Assembly (NCBI RefSeq): GCF_051020975.1 | Contig: NW_027478164.1 | Coordinates: 21,243,501 to 21,307,500 of the forward strand | Direction of reading: 5' to 3' | DNA: 64,000 nucleotides | From: Osmia lignaria lignaria | Lineage: Eukaryota; Arthropoda; Insecta; Hymenoptera; Megachilidae | Part shown: positions 48,901 to 60,739 of the stretch, piece by piece | Layout of the letters: every line of letters begins with the position of its first letter | Numbering within the stretch: position 1 is the stretch's first letter | Translations under genes and position numbers: made by a program | Notes under the pieces: model-generated | What the model was told of the DNA's origin: nothing | What the model saw: the letters and a program-made list of their open reading frames with translations, nothing else | Database searches by the model: none

Positions 48901-50435
48901 AACACCGTGGCCCCTTTCTTTGAGATAACTCTGCACTACTGCGAGCTGCAAATGCCACTTCCAGCTTAGCTGTGCAGAAGAAGAACAACAAGAAGAAGAA
49001 ATATCTCGAAATATGTCCGTCAGGCCCCTTCCCTTGAGATAAATCTGCAAATATCTCGGAAACGAAGCGAGCTATGGCAAAATGTTAAGAGACCATTTTT
49101 GTAGAGAATTAAGTTTCCTCCTTTTTATGTTCTATGATATTTTTTGATCAGATGCGTAGTTCTCGAGATATATCAAGATATTTAAAAGTTCCGAAGCCGC
49201 ACCAACATAATAGAGATACAGAAACACCGTGGCCCCTTTCTTTGAGATAACTCTGCGCTATTGCGAGCTGGAAATGCCACTTCCAGTTTAGCTGTGCAGA
49301 AGAAGAACAACAAGAAGAGGAAATATCTCGAAATATGTCCGTCAGGCCCCTTCCCTTGAGATATATCTGCAAATATCTCGGAAACGAAACGAGCTATGGC
49401 AAAATGTTAAGAGACATTTTTTGTAGAGAATTATGTTTCCTACAATTTATGTTCTATGATATTTTTTGATCAGAAGCGTAGTTTTCGAGATATATCGAGA
49501 TATTTAAAAGATCCGAAGCTGCACCAACATAATAGAGATACAGAAACACCGTGGCCCCTTTCTTTGAGATAACTCTGCACTAGTGCGAGCCGCAAATGCC
49601 GCTTCCAGCTTAGCTGTGCAGAAGAAGAACAACAAGAAGAAGAAATATCTCGAAATATGTCCGTCAGGCCCCTTCCCTCGAGATAAATCTGCAAATATCT
49701 CGGAAACGAAGCGAGCTATGGCAAAATGTTAAGAGACCTTTTTTGTAGAGAATTAAGTTTCCTACTTTTTATGTTCTATGATATTTTTTGATCAGATACG
49801 TAGTTCTCGAGATATATCAAGATATTTAAAAGTTCCGAAGCCGCACCAACATAATAGAGATACAGAAACACCGTGGCCCCTTTCTTTGAGATAACTCTGC
49901 GCTATTGCGAGCTGGAAATGCCACTTCCAGCTTAGCTGTGGAGAGGAAGAACAACAAGAAGAAGAAATATCTGGAAATATGTCCGTCAGGTCCCTTCCCT
50001 TGAGATAAATCTGCAAATATCTCGGAAACGAAGCGAGCTACGGCAAAATGTTTAGAGACCTTTTTTGTAGAGAATTATATTTCCCACAATTTAGGTTCTA
50101 TGATATTTTTTGATCAGAAGCGTAGTTTTCGAGATATATCGAGATATTTAAAAGATCCGAACCTGCACCAACATAATAGAGATACAGAAACACCGTGGCC
50201 CCTTTCTTTCAGATAACTCTGCACTATTGCGAGCTGGAAATGCCACTTCCTGTTTAGCTGTGCAGAAGAAGAACAACAAGAAGAAGAAATATCCCGAAAT
50301 ATGTCCGTCAGGCCCCTTCCCTTGAGATAAATCTGCATATATCTCGGAAACGAAGCGAGCTATGGCAAAATGTTAAGAGACCTTTTTGGTAGAGAATGAA
50401 GTTTCCTACTTTTTATGTTCTATGATATTTTTTGA
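43996..50435. repeat. 20-monomer HOR, copy 1 (6,440 bp)
   Basis: The unit contains R, P/R, P, S, Q and R from the block above, then fourteen further monomers. Those include AAACTTCCG with TTTGCGATAAC (45928), GGCCCGTTTC with GCGCGCTGC (46250), GATATATAAAGATATTTT (46572), a GGCCAGTTCC monomer (46894), and monomers preceded by ATATTTCCCACAATTTAGG (47538, 48182, 50114). The same order recurs 6,440 bp later. From 44065 the two copies match base for base in everything I compared up to 49318, except 48460 (G/A) and 48699 (T/C). Confidence 0.92.
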
Positions 50436-53400
50436 TCAGATGCGTAGTTCTCGAGATATATCAAGATATTTAAAAGTTCCGAAGCCGCACCAACATAATA
50501 GAGATACAGAAACACCGTGGCCCCTTTCTTTGAGATAACTCTGCACTATTGCGAGCTGCAAATGCCACTTCCAGCTTAGCTGTGCAGAAGAAGAACAACA
50601 AGAATAAGAAATATTTCGAAATATGTCCGTCAGGCCCCTTCCCTTGAGATAAATCTGCAAATATCTCGGAAACGAAGCGAGCTATGGCAAAATGTTAAGA
50701 GACCATTTTTGTAGAGAATTAAGTTTCCTACTTTTTATGTTCTATGATATTTTTTGATCAGATGCGTAGTTCTCGAGATATATCCTGATATTTAAAAGTT
50801 CCGAAGCGGCACCAACATAATAGAGATACAGAAACACCGTGGCCCCTTTCTCTGAGGTAACTCTGCACTATTGCGAGCGGCAAATGCCACTTCCAGCTTA
50901 GCTGTGCAGAAGAAGAACAACAAGAATAAGAAATATTTCGAAATATGTCCGTCAGGCCCCTTCCCTTGAGATAAATCTGCAAATATCTCGGAAACGAAGC
51001 GAGCTATGGCAAAATGTTAAGAGACCATTTTTGTAGAGAATTAAGTTTCCTACTTTTTATGTTCTATGATATTTTTTGATCAGATGCGTAGTTCTCGAGA
51101 TATATCCTGATATTTAAAAGTTCCGAAGCGGCACCAACATAATAGAGATACAGAAACACCGTGGCCCCTTTCTCTGAGGTAACTCTGCACTATTGCGAGC
51201 GGCAAATGCCACTTCCAGCTTAGCTGTGCAGAAGAAGAACAACAAGAAGAAGGAATATCTCGAAATATGTCCGTCAGGCCCCTTCCCTTGAGATAAATCT
51301 GCAAATATCTCGGAAACCAAGCGAGCTATGGCAAAATGTTTAGAGACCTTATTTGTAGAGAATTAAGTTTCCTACTTTTTGTGTTCTACGATATTTTTTG
51401 ATCAGATGCGTAGTTCTCGAGACATATCAAGATATTTAAAAGTTCCGAAGCCGCACCAACATAATAGAGATACAGAAACACCGTGGCCCCTTTCTTTGAG
51501 ATAACTCTGCACTATTGCGAGCTGCAAATGCCACTTCCAGCTTAGCTGTGCAGAAGAAGAACAACAAGAAGAAGAAATATCTCGAAATATGTCTGTCAGG
51601 CCCCTTCCCTTGAGATAAATCTGCAAATATCTCGGAAACGAAGCGAGCTATGGCAAAATGTTAAGAGACCTTTTTTGTAGAGAATTATGTTTCCTACAAT
51701 TTACGTTCTCTGATATTTTTTGATCAGAAGCGTAGTTTTCGAGATATATCGAGATATTTAAAAGTTCCGAAGCCGCACCAACATAATAGAGATACAGAAA
51801 CACCGTGGCCCCTTTCTTTGAGATAACTCTGCACTATTGCGACCTGCAAATGCCACTTCCAGCTTAGCTGTGCAGAAGAGGAACAACAAGAAGAAGAAAT
51901 ATCTCGGAATATGTCCGTCAGGCCCCTTCCCTTGAGCTAAATCTGCAAATATCTCGGAAACGATGCCAGCTATGGGAAAATGTTAAGAGACCTTTTTTGT
52001 AGAGAATTAAGTTTCCTACTTTTTATGTTCTATGATATTTTTTGATCAGATGCGTAGTTCTCGAGATATATCAAGATATTTAAAAGCTCCGAAGCTGCAC
52101 CAACATAATAGAGGTACAGAAACACCGTGGCCCCTTTCTTTGAGATAACTCTGCACTATAGCGAGCTGCAAATGCCACTTCCAGCTTAGCTGTGCAGAAG
52201 AAGAACAACAAGAATAAGAAATATTTCGAAATATGTCCGTCAGGCCCCTTCCCTTGAGATAAATCTGCAAATATCTCGGAAACGAAGCGAGCTACGGCAA
52301 AATGTTAAGAGACCTTTTTTGTAGAAAATTAGGTTTCCTACTTTTTATGTTCTATGATATTTTTTGATCAGATGCGTAGTTCTCGAGATATATCAAGATA
52401 TTTAAAACTTCCGAAGCCGCACCAACATAATAGAGATACAGAAACACCGTGGCCCCTTTCTTTGCGATAACTCTGCACTATTGCGAGCTGCAAATGCCAC
52501 TTCCAGCTTAGCTGTGCAGAAGAAGAACAACAAGAAGAAGAAATATCTCGAAATATGTCCGTCAGGCCCCTTCCCTTGAGATAGATCTGCAAATATCTCG
52601 GAAACGATGCCAGTTATGGGAGAATGTTAAGAGACCTTTTTTGTATAGAATTAAGTTTCCTACTTTTTATGTTCAATGATATTTTTTGATCAGATGCGTA
52701 GTTCTCGAGATATATCAAGATATTTAAAAGTTCCGAAGCCGCACCAACATAATAGAGATACAGAAACACCGTGGCCCGTTTCTTTGAGATAACTCTGCAC
52801 TATTGCGCGCTGCAAATGCCACTTCCAGCTTAGCTGTGCAGAAGAAGAACAACAAGAAGAAGAAATATCTCGAAATATGTCCGTCAGGCCCCTTCCCTTG
52901 AGATAAATCTGCAAATATCTCGGAAACGAAGCGAGCTAAGGCAAAATGTTAAGAGACCTTTTTTGTAGAAAATTAGGTTTCCTACTTTTTATGTTCTATG
53001 ATATTTTTTAATCAGATGCGTAGTTCTCGAGATATATAAAGATATTTTAAAGTTCCGAAGCCGCACCAACATAATAGAGATACAGAAACACCGTGGCCCC
53101 TTTCTTCGAGATAACTCTGCACTATTGCGAGCTGCAAATGCCACTTCCAGCTTAGCTGTGCAGAAGAAGAACAACAAGAAGAAGAAATATCTCGAAAAAT
53201 GTCCGTCAGGCCCCTTCCCTTGAGATAAATCTGCAAATATCTCGGAAACGAAGCGAGCTATGGCAAAATGTTAAGCGACCTTATTTATAGAGAATTAAGT
53301 TTCCTACTTTTTATGTTCTATGATATTTTTTGATCAGATGCGTAGTTCTCGAGATATATCAAGATATTTAAAAGTTCCGAAGCCGCACCAACATAATAGA

Positions 53401-56400
53401 GATACAGAAACACCGTGGCCCCTTTCTTTGAGATAACTCTGCACTATTGCGAGCTGCAAATGCCACTTCCAGCTTAGCTGTGCAGAGGAAGAACAACAAG
53501 AAGAAGAAATATCTCGAAATATGTCCGTCAGGCCAGTTCCTTTGAGTTGAATCTGCAAATATCTCGGAAACGAAGCGAGCTATGGCAAAATGTTAAGAGA
53601 CCTTTTTTGTAGAGAATTAAGTTTCCTACTTTTTCTGTTCTATGATATTTTTTGATCAGATGCGTAGTTCTCGAGATATATCAAGATATTTAAAAGCTCC
53701 GAAGCTGCACCAACATAATAGAGGTACAGAAACACCGTGGCCCCTTTCTTTGAGATAACTCTGCACTATTGCGAGCTGCAAATGCCACTTCCAGCTTAGC
53801 TGTGCAGAAGAAGAACAACAAGAAGAAGAAGTATCTGGAAATATGTCCGTCAGGCCCCTTCCCTTGAGATAAATCTGCAAATATCTCGGAAACGAAGCGA
53901 GCTACGGCAAAATGTTAAGAGACCTTTTTTGTAGAGAATTATATTTCCCACAATTTAGGTTCTATGATATTTTTTGATCAGAAGCGTAGTTTTCGAGATA
54001 TATCGAGATATATAAAAGATCCGAAGCCGCACCAACATAATAGAGATACAGAAACACCGTGGCCCCTTTCTTTGAGATAACTCTGCGCTATTGCGAGCTG
54101 GAAATGCCACTTCCAGTTTAGCTGTGCAGAAGAAGAACAACAAGAAGAGGAAATATCTCGAAATATGTCCGTCAGGCCCCTTCCTTCGAGATAAATCTGC
54201 AAATATCTCGGAAACGAAGCGAGCTATGGCAAAATGTTAAGAGACCTTTTTTGTAGACAATTAAGTTTCCTACTTTTTATGTTCTATGATATTTTTTGAT
54301 CAGATACGTAGTTCTCGAGATATATCAAGATATTTAAAAGTTCCGAAGCCGCACCAACATAATAGAGATACAGAAACACCGTGGCCCCTTTCTTTGAGAT
54401 AACTCTGCGCTATTGCGAGCTGGAAATGCCACTTCCAGCTTAGCTGTGGAGAAGAAGAACAACAAGAAGAAGAAATATCTGGAAATATGTCCGTCAGGTC
54501 CCTTCCCTTGAGATAAATCTGCAAATATCTCGGAAACGAAGCGAGCTACGGCAAAATGTTAAGAGACCTTTTTTGTAGAGAATTATATTTCCCACAATTT
54601 AGGTTCTATGATATTTTTTGATCAGAAGCGTAGTTTTCGAGATATATCGAGATATTTAAAAGATCCGAACCCGCACCAACATAATAGAGATACAGAAACA
54701 CCGTGGCCCCTTTCTTTCAGATAACTCTGCACTATTGCGAGCTGGAAATGCCACTTCCTGTTTAGCTGTGCAGAAGAAGAACAACAAGAAGAAGAAATAT
54801 CCCGAAATATGTCCGTCAGGCCCCTTCCCTTGAGATAAATCTGCATATATCTCGGAAACGAAGCGAGCTATGGCAAAATGTTAAGAGACCTTTTTGGTAA
54901 AGAATGAAGTTTCCTACTTTTTATGTTCTATGATATTTTTTGATCAGATGCGTAGTTCTCGAGATATATCAAGATATTTAAAAGTTCCGAAGCCGCACCA
55001 ACATAATAGAGATACAGAAACACCGTGGCCCCTTTCTTTGAGATAACTCTGCACTATTGCGAGCTGCAAATGCCACTTCCAGCTTAGCTGTGCAGAAGAA
55101 GACCAACAAGAAGAAGAAATATCTCGAAATATGTCCGTCAGGCCCCTTCCCTTGAGATAAATCTGCAAATATCTCGGAAACGAAGCGAGCTATGGCAAAA
55201 TGTTAAGAGACCTTATTTGTAGAGAATTAAGTTTCCTACTTTTTATGTTCTATGATATTATTTGATCAGATGCGTAGTTCTCGAGATATATCAAGATATT
55301 TAAAAGTTCCGAAGCCGCACCAACATAATAGAGATACAGAAACACCGTGGCCCCTTTCTTTGAGATAACTCTGCACTACTGCGAGCTGCAAATGCCACTT
55401 CCAGCTTAGCTGTGCAGAAGAAGAACAACAAGAAGAAGAAATATCTCGAAATATGTCCGTCAGGCCCCTTCCCTTGAGATAAATCTGCAAATATCTCGGA
55501 AACGAAGCGAGCTATGGCAAAATGTTAAGAGACCATTTTTGTAGAGAATTAAGTTTCCTCCTTTTTATGTTCTATGATATTTTTTGATCAGATGCGTAGT
55601 TCTCGAGATATATCAAGATATTTAAAAGTTCCGAAGCCGCACCAACATAATAGAGATACAGAAACACCGTGGCCCCTTTCTTTGAGATAACTCTGCGCTA
55701 TTGCGAGCTGGAAATGCCACTTCCAGTTTAGCTGTGCAGAAGAAGAACAACAAGAAGAAGAAATATCTCGAAATATGTCCGTCAGGCCCCTTCCCTTGAG
55801 ATAAATCTGCAAATATCTCGGAAACGAAGCGAGCTATGGTAAAATGTTAAGAGACCTTTTTTGTAGAGAATTAAGTTTCCTACTTTTTATGTTCTATGAT
55901 ATTTTTTGATCAGATGCGTACCTCTCGAGATATATCAAGATATTTAAAAGTTCCGAAGCCGCACCAACATAATAGAGATACAGAAACACCGTGGCCCCTT
56001 TGTTTGAGATAACTCTGCACTAGTGCGAGCCGCAAATGCCACTTCCAGCTTAGCTGTGCAGAAGAAGAACAACAAGAAGAAGAAATATCTCGAAATATGT
56101 CCGTCAGGCCACTTCCCTTGAGATAAATCTGCAAATATCTCGGAAACGAAGCGAGCCATGGCAAAATGTTAAGAGACATTTTTTGTAGAGAATTATGTTT
56201 CCTACAATTTATGTTCTATGATATTTTTTGATCAGAAGCGTAGTTTTCGAGATATATCGAGATATTTAAAAGATCCGAAGCTGCACCAACATAATAGAGA
56301 TACAGAAACACCGTGGCCCCTTTGTTTGAGATAACTCTGCACTAGTGCGAGCCGCAAATGCCGCTTCCAGCTTAGCTGTGCAGAAGAAGAACAACAAGAA

Positions 56401-57197
56401 GAAGAAATATCTCGAAATATGTCCGTCAGGCCCCTTCCCTCGAGATAAATCTGCAAATATCTCGGAAACGAAGCGAGCTATGGCAAAATGTTAAGAGACC
56501 TTTTTTGTAGAGAATTAAGTTTCCTACTTTTTATGTTCTATGATATTTTTTGATCAGATACGTAGTTCTCGAGATATATCAAGATATTTAAAAGTTCCGA
56601 AGCCGCACCAACATAATAGAGATACAGAAACACCGTGGCCCCTTTCTTTGAGATAACTCTGCGCTATTGCGAGCTGGAAATGCCACTTCCAGCTTAGCTG
56701 TGGAGAGGAAGAACAACAAGAAGAAGAAATATCTGGAAATATGTCCGTCAGGTCCCTTCCCTTGAGATAAATCTGCAAATATCTCGGAAACGAAGCGAGC
56801 TACGGCAAAATGTTTAGAGACCTTTTTTGTAGAGAATTATATTTCCCACAATTTAGGTTCTATGATATTTTTTGATCAGAAGCGTAGTTTTCGAGATATA
56901 TCGAGATATTTAAAAGATCCGAACCCGCACCAACATAATAGAGATACAGAAACACCGTGGCCCCTTTCTTTCAGATAACTCTGCACTATTGCGAGCTGGA
57001 AATGCCACTTCCTGTTTAGCTGTGCAGAAGAAGAACAACAAGAAGAAGAAATATCCCGAAATATGTCCGTCAGGCCCCTTCCCTTGAGATAAATCTGCAT
57101 ATATCTCGGAAACGAAGCGAGCTATGGCAAAATGTTAAGAGACCTTTTTGGTAGAGAATGAAGTTTCCTACTTTTTATGTTCTATGATATTTTTTGA
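50436..57197. repeat. 20-monomer HOR, copy 2 (21 monomers)
   Basis: This copy begins inside a chimeric monomer (50436): the left part is a plain A-type monomer, and the right part (from about 50505) is R with AAGAATAAGAAATATT. It follows copy 1 to about 55758. It then has one extra monomer (55910: GATGCGTACCTCTCG, TTTGTTTGAG, GGCCACTTCCC), and the match resumes at an offset of 6,762 bp. TTTGTTTGAG is shared by the extra monomer and the next one (56232) but not by copy 1, showing local exchange between neighbours. Confidence 0.9.
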
Positions 57198-60100
57198 TCA
57201 GATGCGTAGTTCTCGAGATATATCAAGATATTTAAAAGTTCCGAAGCCGCACCAACATAATAGAGATACAGAAACACCGTGGCCCCTTTCTTTGAGATAA
57301 CTCTGCACTATTGCGAGCTGCAAATGCCACTTCCAGCTTAGCTGTGCAGAAGAAGAACAACAAGAATAAGAAATATTTCGAAATATGTCCGTCAGGCCCC
57401 TTCCCTTGAGATAAATCTGCAAATATCTCGGAAACGAAGCGAGCTACGGCAAAATGTTAAGAGACCTTTTTTGTAGAAAATTAGGTTTCCTACTTTTTAT
57501 GTTCTATGATATTTTTTGATCAGATGCGTAGTTCTCGAGATATATCAAGATATTTAAAAGTTCCGAAGCCGCACCAACATAATAGAGATACAGAAACACC
57601 GTGGCCCCTTTCTTTGCGATAACTCTGCACTATTGCGAGCTGCAAATGCCACTTCCAGCTTAGCTGTGCAGAAGAAGAACAACAAGAAGAAGAAATATCT
57701 CGAAATATGTCCGTCAGGCCCCTTCCCTTGAGATAGATCTGCAAATATCTCGGAAACGATGCCAGTTATGGGAAAATGTTAAGAGACCTTTTTTGTAGAG
57801 AATTAAGTTTCCTACTTTTTATGTTCAATGATATTTTTTGATCAGATGCGTAGTTCTCGAGATATATCAAGATATTTAAAAGTTCCGAAGCCGCACCAAC
57901 ATAATAGAGATACAGAAACACCGTGGCCCGTTTCTTTGAGATAACTCTGCACTATTGCGCGCTGCAAATGCCACTTCCAGCTTAGCTGTGCAGAAGAAGA
58001 ACAACAAGAAGAAGAAATATCTCGAAATATGTCCGTCAGGCCAGTTCCTTTGAGTTGAATCTGCAAATATCTCGGAAACGAAGCGAGCTATGGCAAAATG
58101 TTAAGAGACCTTTTTTGTAGAGAATTATGTTTCCTACAATTTATGTTCTATCATATTTTTTGATCAGAAGCGTAGTTTTCGAGATATATCGAGATATTTA
58201 AAAGTTCCGACGCCGCACCAACATAATAGAGATACAGAAACACCGTGGCCCCTTTCTTTGAGATAACTCTGCACTAGTGCGAGCCGCAAATGCCACTTCC
58301 AGCTTAGCTGTGCAGAAGAAGAACAACAAGAAGAAGGAATATCTCGAAATATGTCCGTCAGGCCCCTTCCCTTGAGATAAATCTGCACATATCTCGGAAA
58401 CGAAGCGAGCTATGGCAAAATATGAAGAGACCTTTTGTGTAGAGAATTAAGTTTCCTACTTTTTATCTTCTATGATATTTTTTGATCAGATGCGTAGTTC
58501 TCGAGATATATCAAGATATTTAAAAGTTCCGAAGCCGCACCAACATAATAGAGATACAGAAACACCGTGGCCCCTTTCTTTGAGATAACTCTGCACTATT
58601 GCGACCTGCAAATGCCACTTCCAGCTTAGCTGTGCAGAAGAGGAACAACAAGAAGAAGAAATATCTCGGAATATGTCCGTCAATCCCCTTCCCTTGAGCT
58701 AAATCTGCAAATATCTCGGAAACGATGCCAGCTATGGGAAAATGTTAAGAGACCTTTTTTGTAGAGAATTAAGTTTCCTACTTTTTATGTTCTATGATAT
58801 TTTTTGATCAGATGCGTAGTTCTCGAGATATATCAAGATATTTAAAAGCTCCGAAGCTGCACCAACATAATAGAGGTACAGAAACACCGTGGCCCCTTTC
58901 TTTGAGATAACTCTGCACTATTGCGAGCTGCAAATGCCACTTCCAGCTTAGCTGTGCAGAAGAAGAACAACAAGAAGAAGAAGTATCTGGAAATATGTCC
59001 GTCAGGCCCCTTCCCTTGAGATAAATCTGCAAATATCTCGGAAACGAAGCGAGCTACGGCAAAATGTTAAGAGACCTTTTTTGTAGAGAATTATATTTCC
59101 CACAATTTAGGTTCTATGATATTTTTTGATCAGAAGCGTAGTTTTCGAGATATATCGAGATATATAAAAGATCCGAAGCCGCACCAACATAATAGAGATA
59201 CAGAAACACCGTGGCCCCTTTCTTTGAGATAACTCTGCACCATTGCGAGCTGCAAATGCCACTTCCAGCTTAGCTGTGCAGAAGAAGAACAACAAGAAGA
59301 AGAAATATCTCGAAAAATGTCCGTCAGGCCCCTTCCCTTGAGATAAATCTGCAAATATCTCGGAAACGAAGCGAGCTATGGCAAAATGTTAAGAGACCTT
59401 ATTTGTAGAGAATTAAGTTTCCTACTTTTTATGTTCTATGATATTTTTTGATCAGATGCGTAGTTCTCGAGATATATCAAGATATTTAAAAGTTCCGAAG
59501 CCGCACCAACATAATAGAGATACAGAAACACCGTGGCCCCTTTCTTTGAGATAACTCTGCGCTATTGCGAGCTGGAAATGCCACTTCCAGTTTAGCTGTG
59601 CAGAAGAAGAACAACAAGAAGAGGAAATATCTCGAAATATGTCCGTCAGGCCCCTTCCTTCGAGATAAATCTGCAAATATCTCGGAAACGAAGCGAGCTA
59701 TGGCAAAATGTTAAGAGACCTTTTTTGTAGACAATTAAGTTTCCTACTTTTTATGTTGTATGATATTTTTTGATCAGATACGTAGTTCTCGAGATATATC
59801 AAGATATTTAAAAGTTCCGAAGCCGCACCAACATAATAGAGATACAGAAACACCGTGGCCCCTTTCTTTGAGATAACTCTGCGCTATTGCGAGCTGGAAA
59901 TGCCACTTCCAGCTTAGCTGTGGAGAAGAAGAACAACAAGAAGAAGAAATATCTGGAAATATGTCCGTCAGGTCCCTTCCCTTGAGATAAATCTGCAAAT
60001 ATCTCGGAAACGAAGCGAGCTACGGCAAAATGTTAAGAGACCTTTTTTGTAGAGAATTATATTTCCCACAATTTAGGTTCTATGATATTTTTTGATCAGA

Positions 60101-60739
60101 AGCGTAGTTTTCGAGATATATCGAGATATTTAAAAGATCCGAACCCGCACCAACATAATAGAGATACAGAAACACCGTGGCCCCTTTCTTTCAGATAACT
60201 CTGCACTATTGCGAGCTGGAAATGCCACTTCCTGTTTAGCTGTGCAGAAGAAGAACAACAAGAAGAAGAAATATCCCGAAATATGTCCGTCAGGCCCCTT
60301 CCCTTGAGATAAATCTGCATATATCTCGGAAACGAAGCGAGCTATGGCAAAATGTTAAGAGACCTTTTTGGTAGAGAATGAAGTTTCCTACTTTTTATGT
60401 TCTATGATATTTTTTGATCAGATGCGTAGTTCTCGAGATATATCAAGATATTTAAAAGTTCCGAAGCCGCACCAACATAATAGAGATACAGAAACACCGT
60501 GGCCCCTTTCTTTGAGATAACTCTGCACTATTGCGAGCTGCAAATGCCACTTCCAGCTTAGCTGTGCAGAAGAAGACCAACAAGAAGAAGAAATATCTCG
60601 AAATATGTCCGTCAGGCCCCTTCCCTTGAGATAAATCTGCAAATATCTCGGAAACGAAGCGAGCTATGGCAAAATGTTAAGCGACTTTATTTGTAGAGAA
60701 TTAAGTTTCCTACTTTTTACGTTCTATGATATTTTTTGA
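57198..60739. repeat. Third, rearranged copy of the 20-monomer HOR
   Basis: The 57198 monomer repeats the chimera of 50436 but is followed directly by the 45928-type monomer (57520), skipping the P/R, P, S, Q and R monomers. The 57842 monomer has a 46250-type left part (GGCCCGTTTC, GCGCGCTGC) and a 46894-type right part (GGCCAGTTCC), with the exchange between 57996 and 58042. 58164 has no counterpart in the other copies, and 58486 has a Q-type right half. 58808 matches 53656. 59130 and 59452 share the two halves of 53978 between them. 59774, 60096 and 60418 match 54300, 54622 and 54944 at an offset of 5,474 bp (17 monomers). Confidence 0.82.

Noticed and set aside
44065..57197. Assembly artefact explaining the 20-monomer duplication
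   Set aside because: It cannot be excluded from sequence alone. However, the two copies carry different private variants (48460, 48699, the extra monomer at 55910), which favours two real copies.
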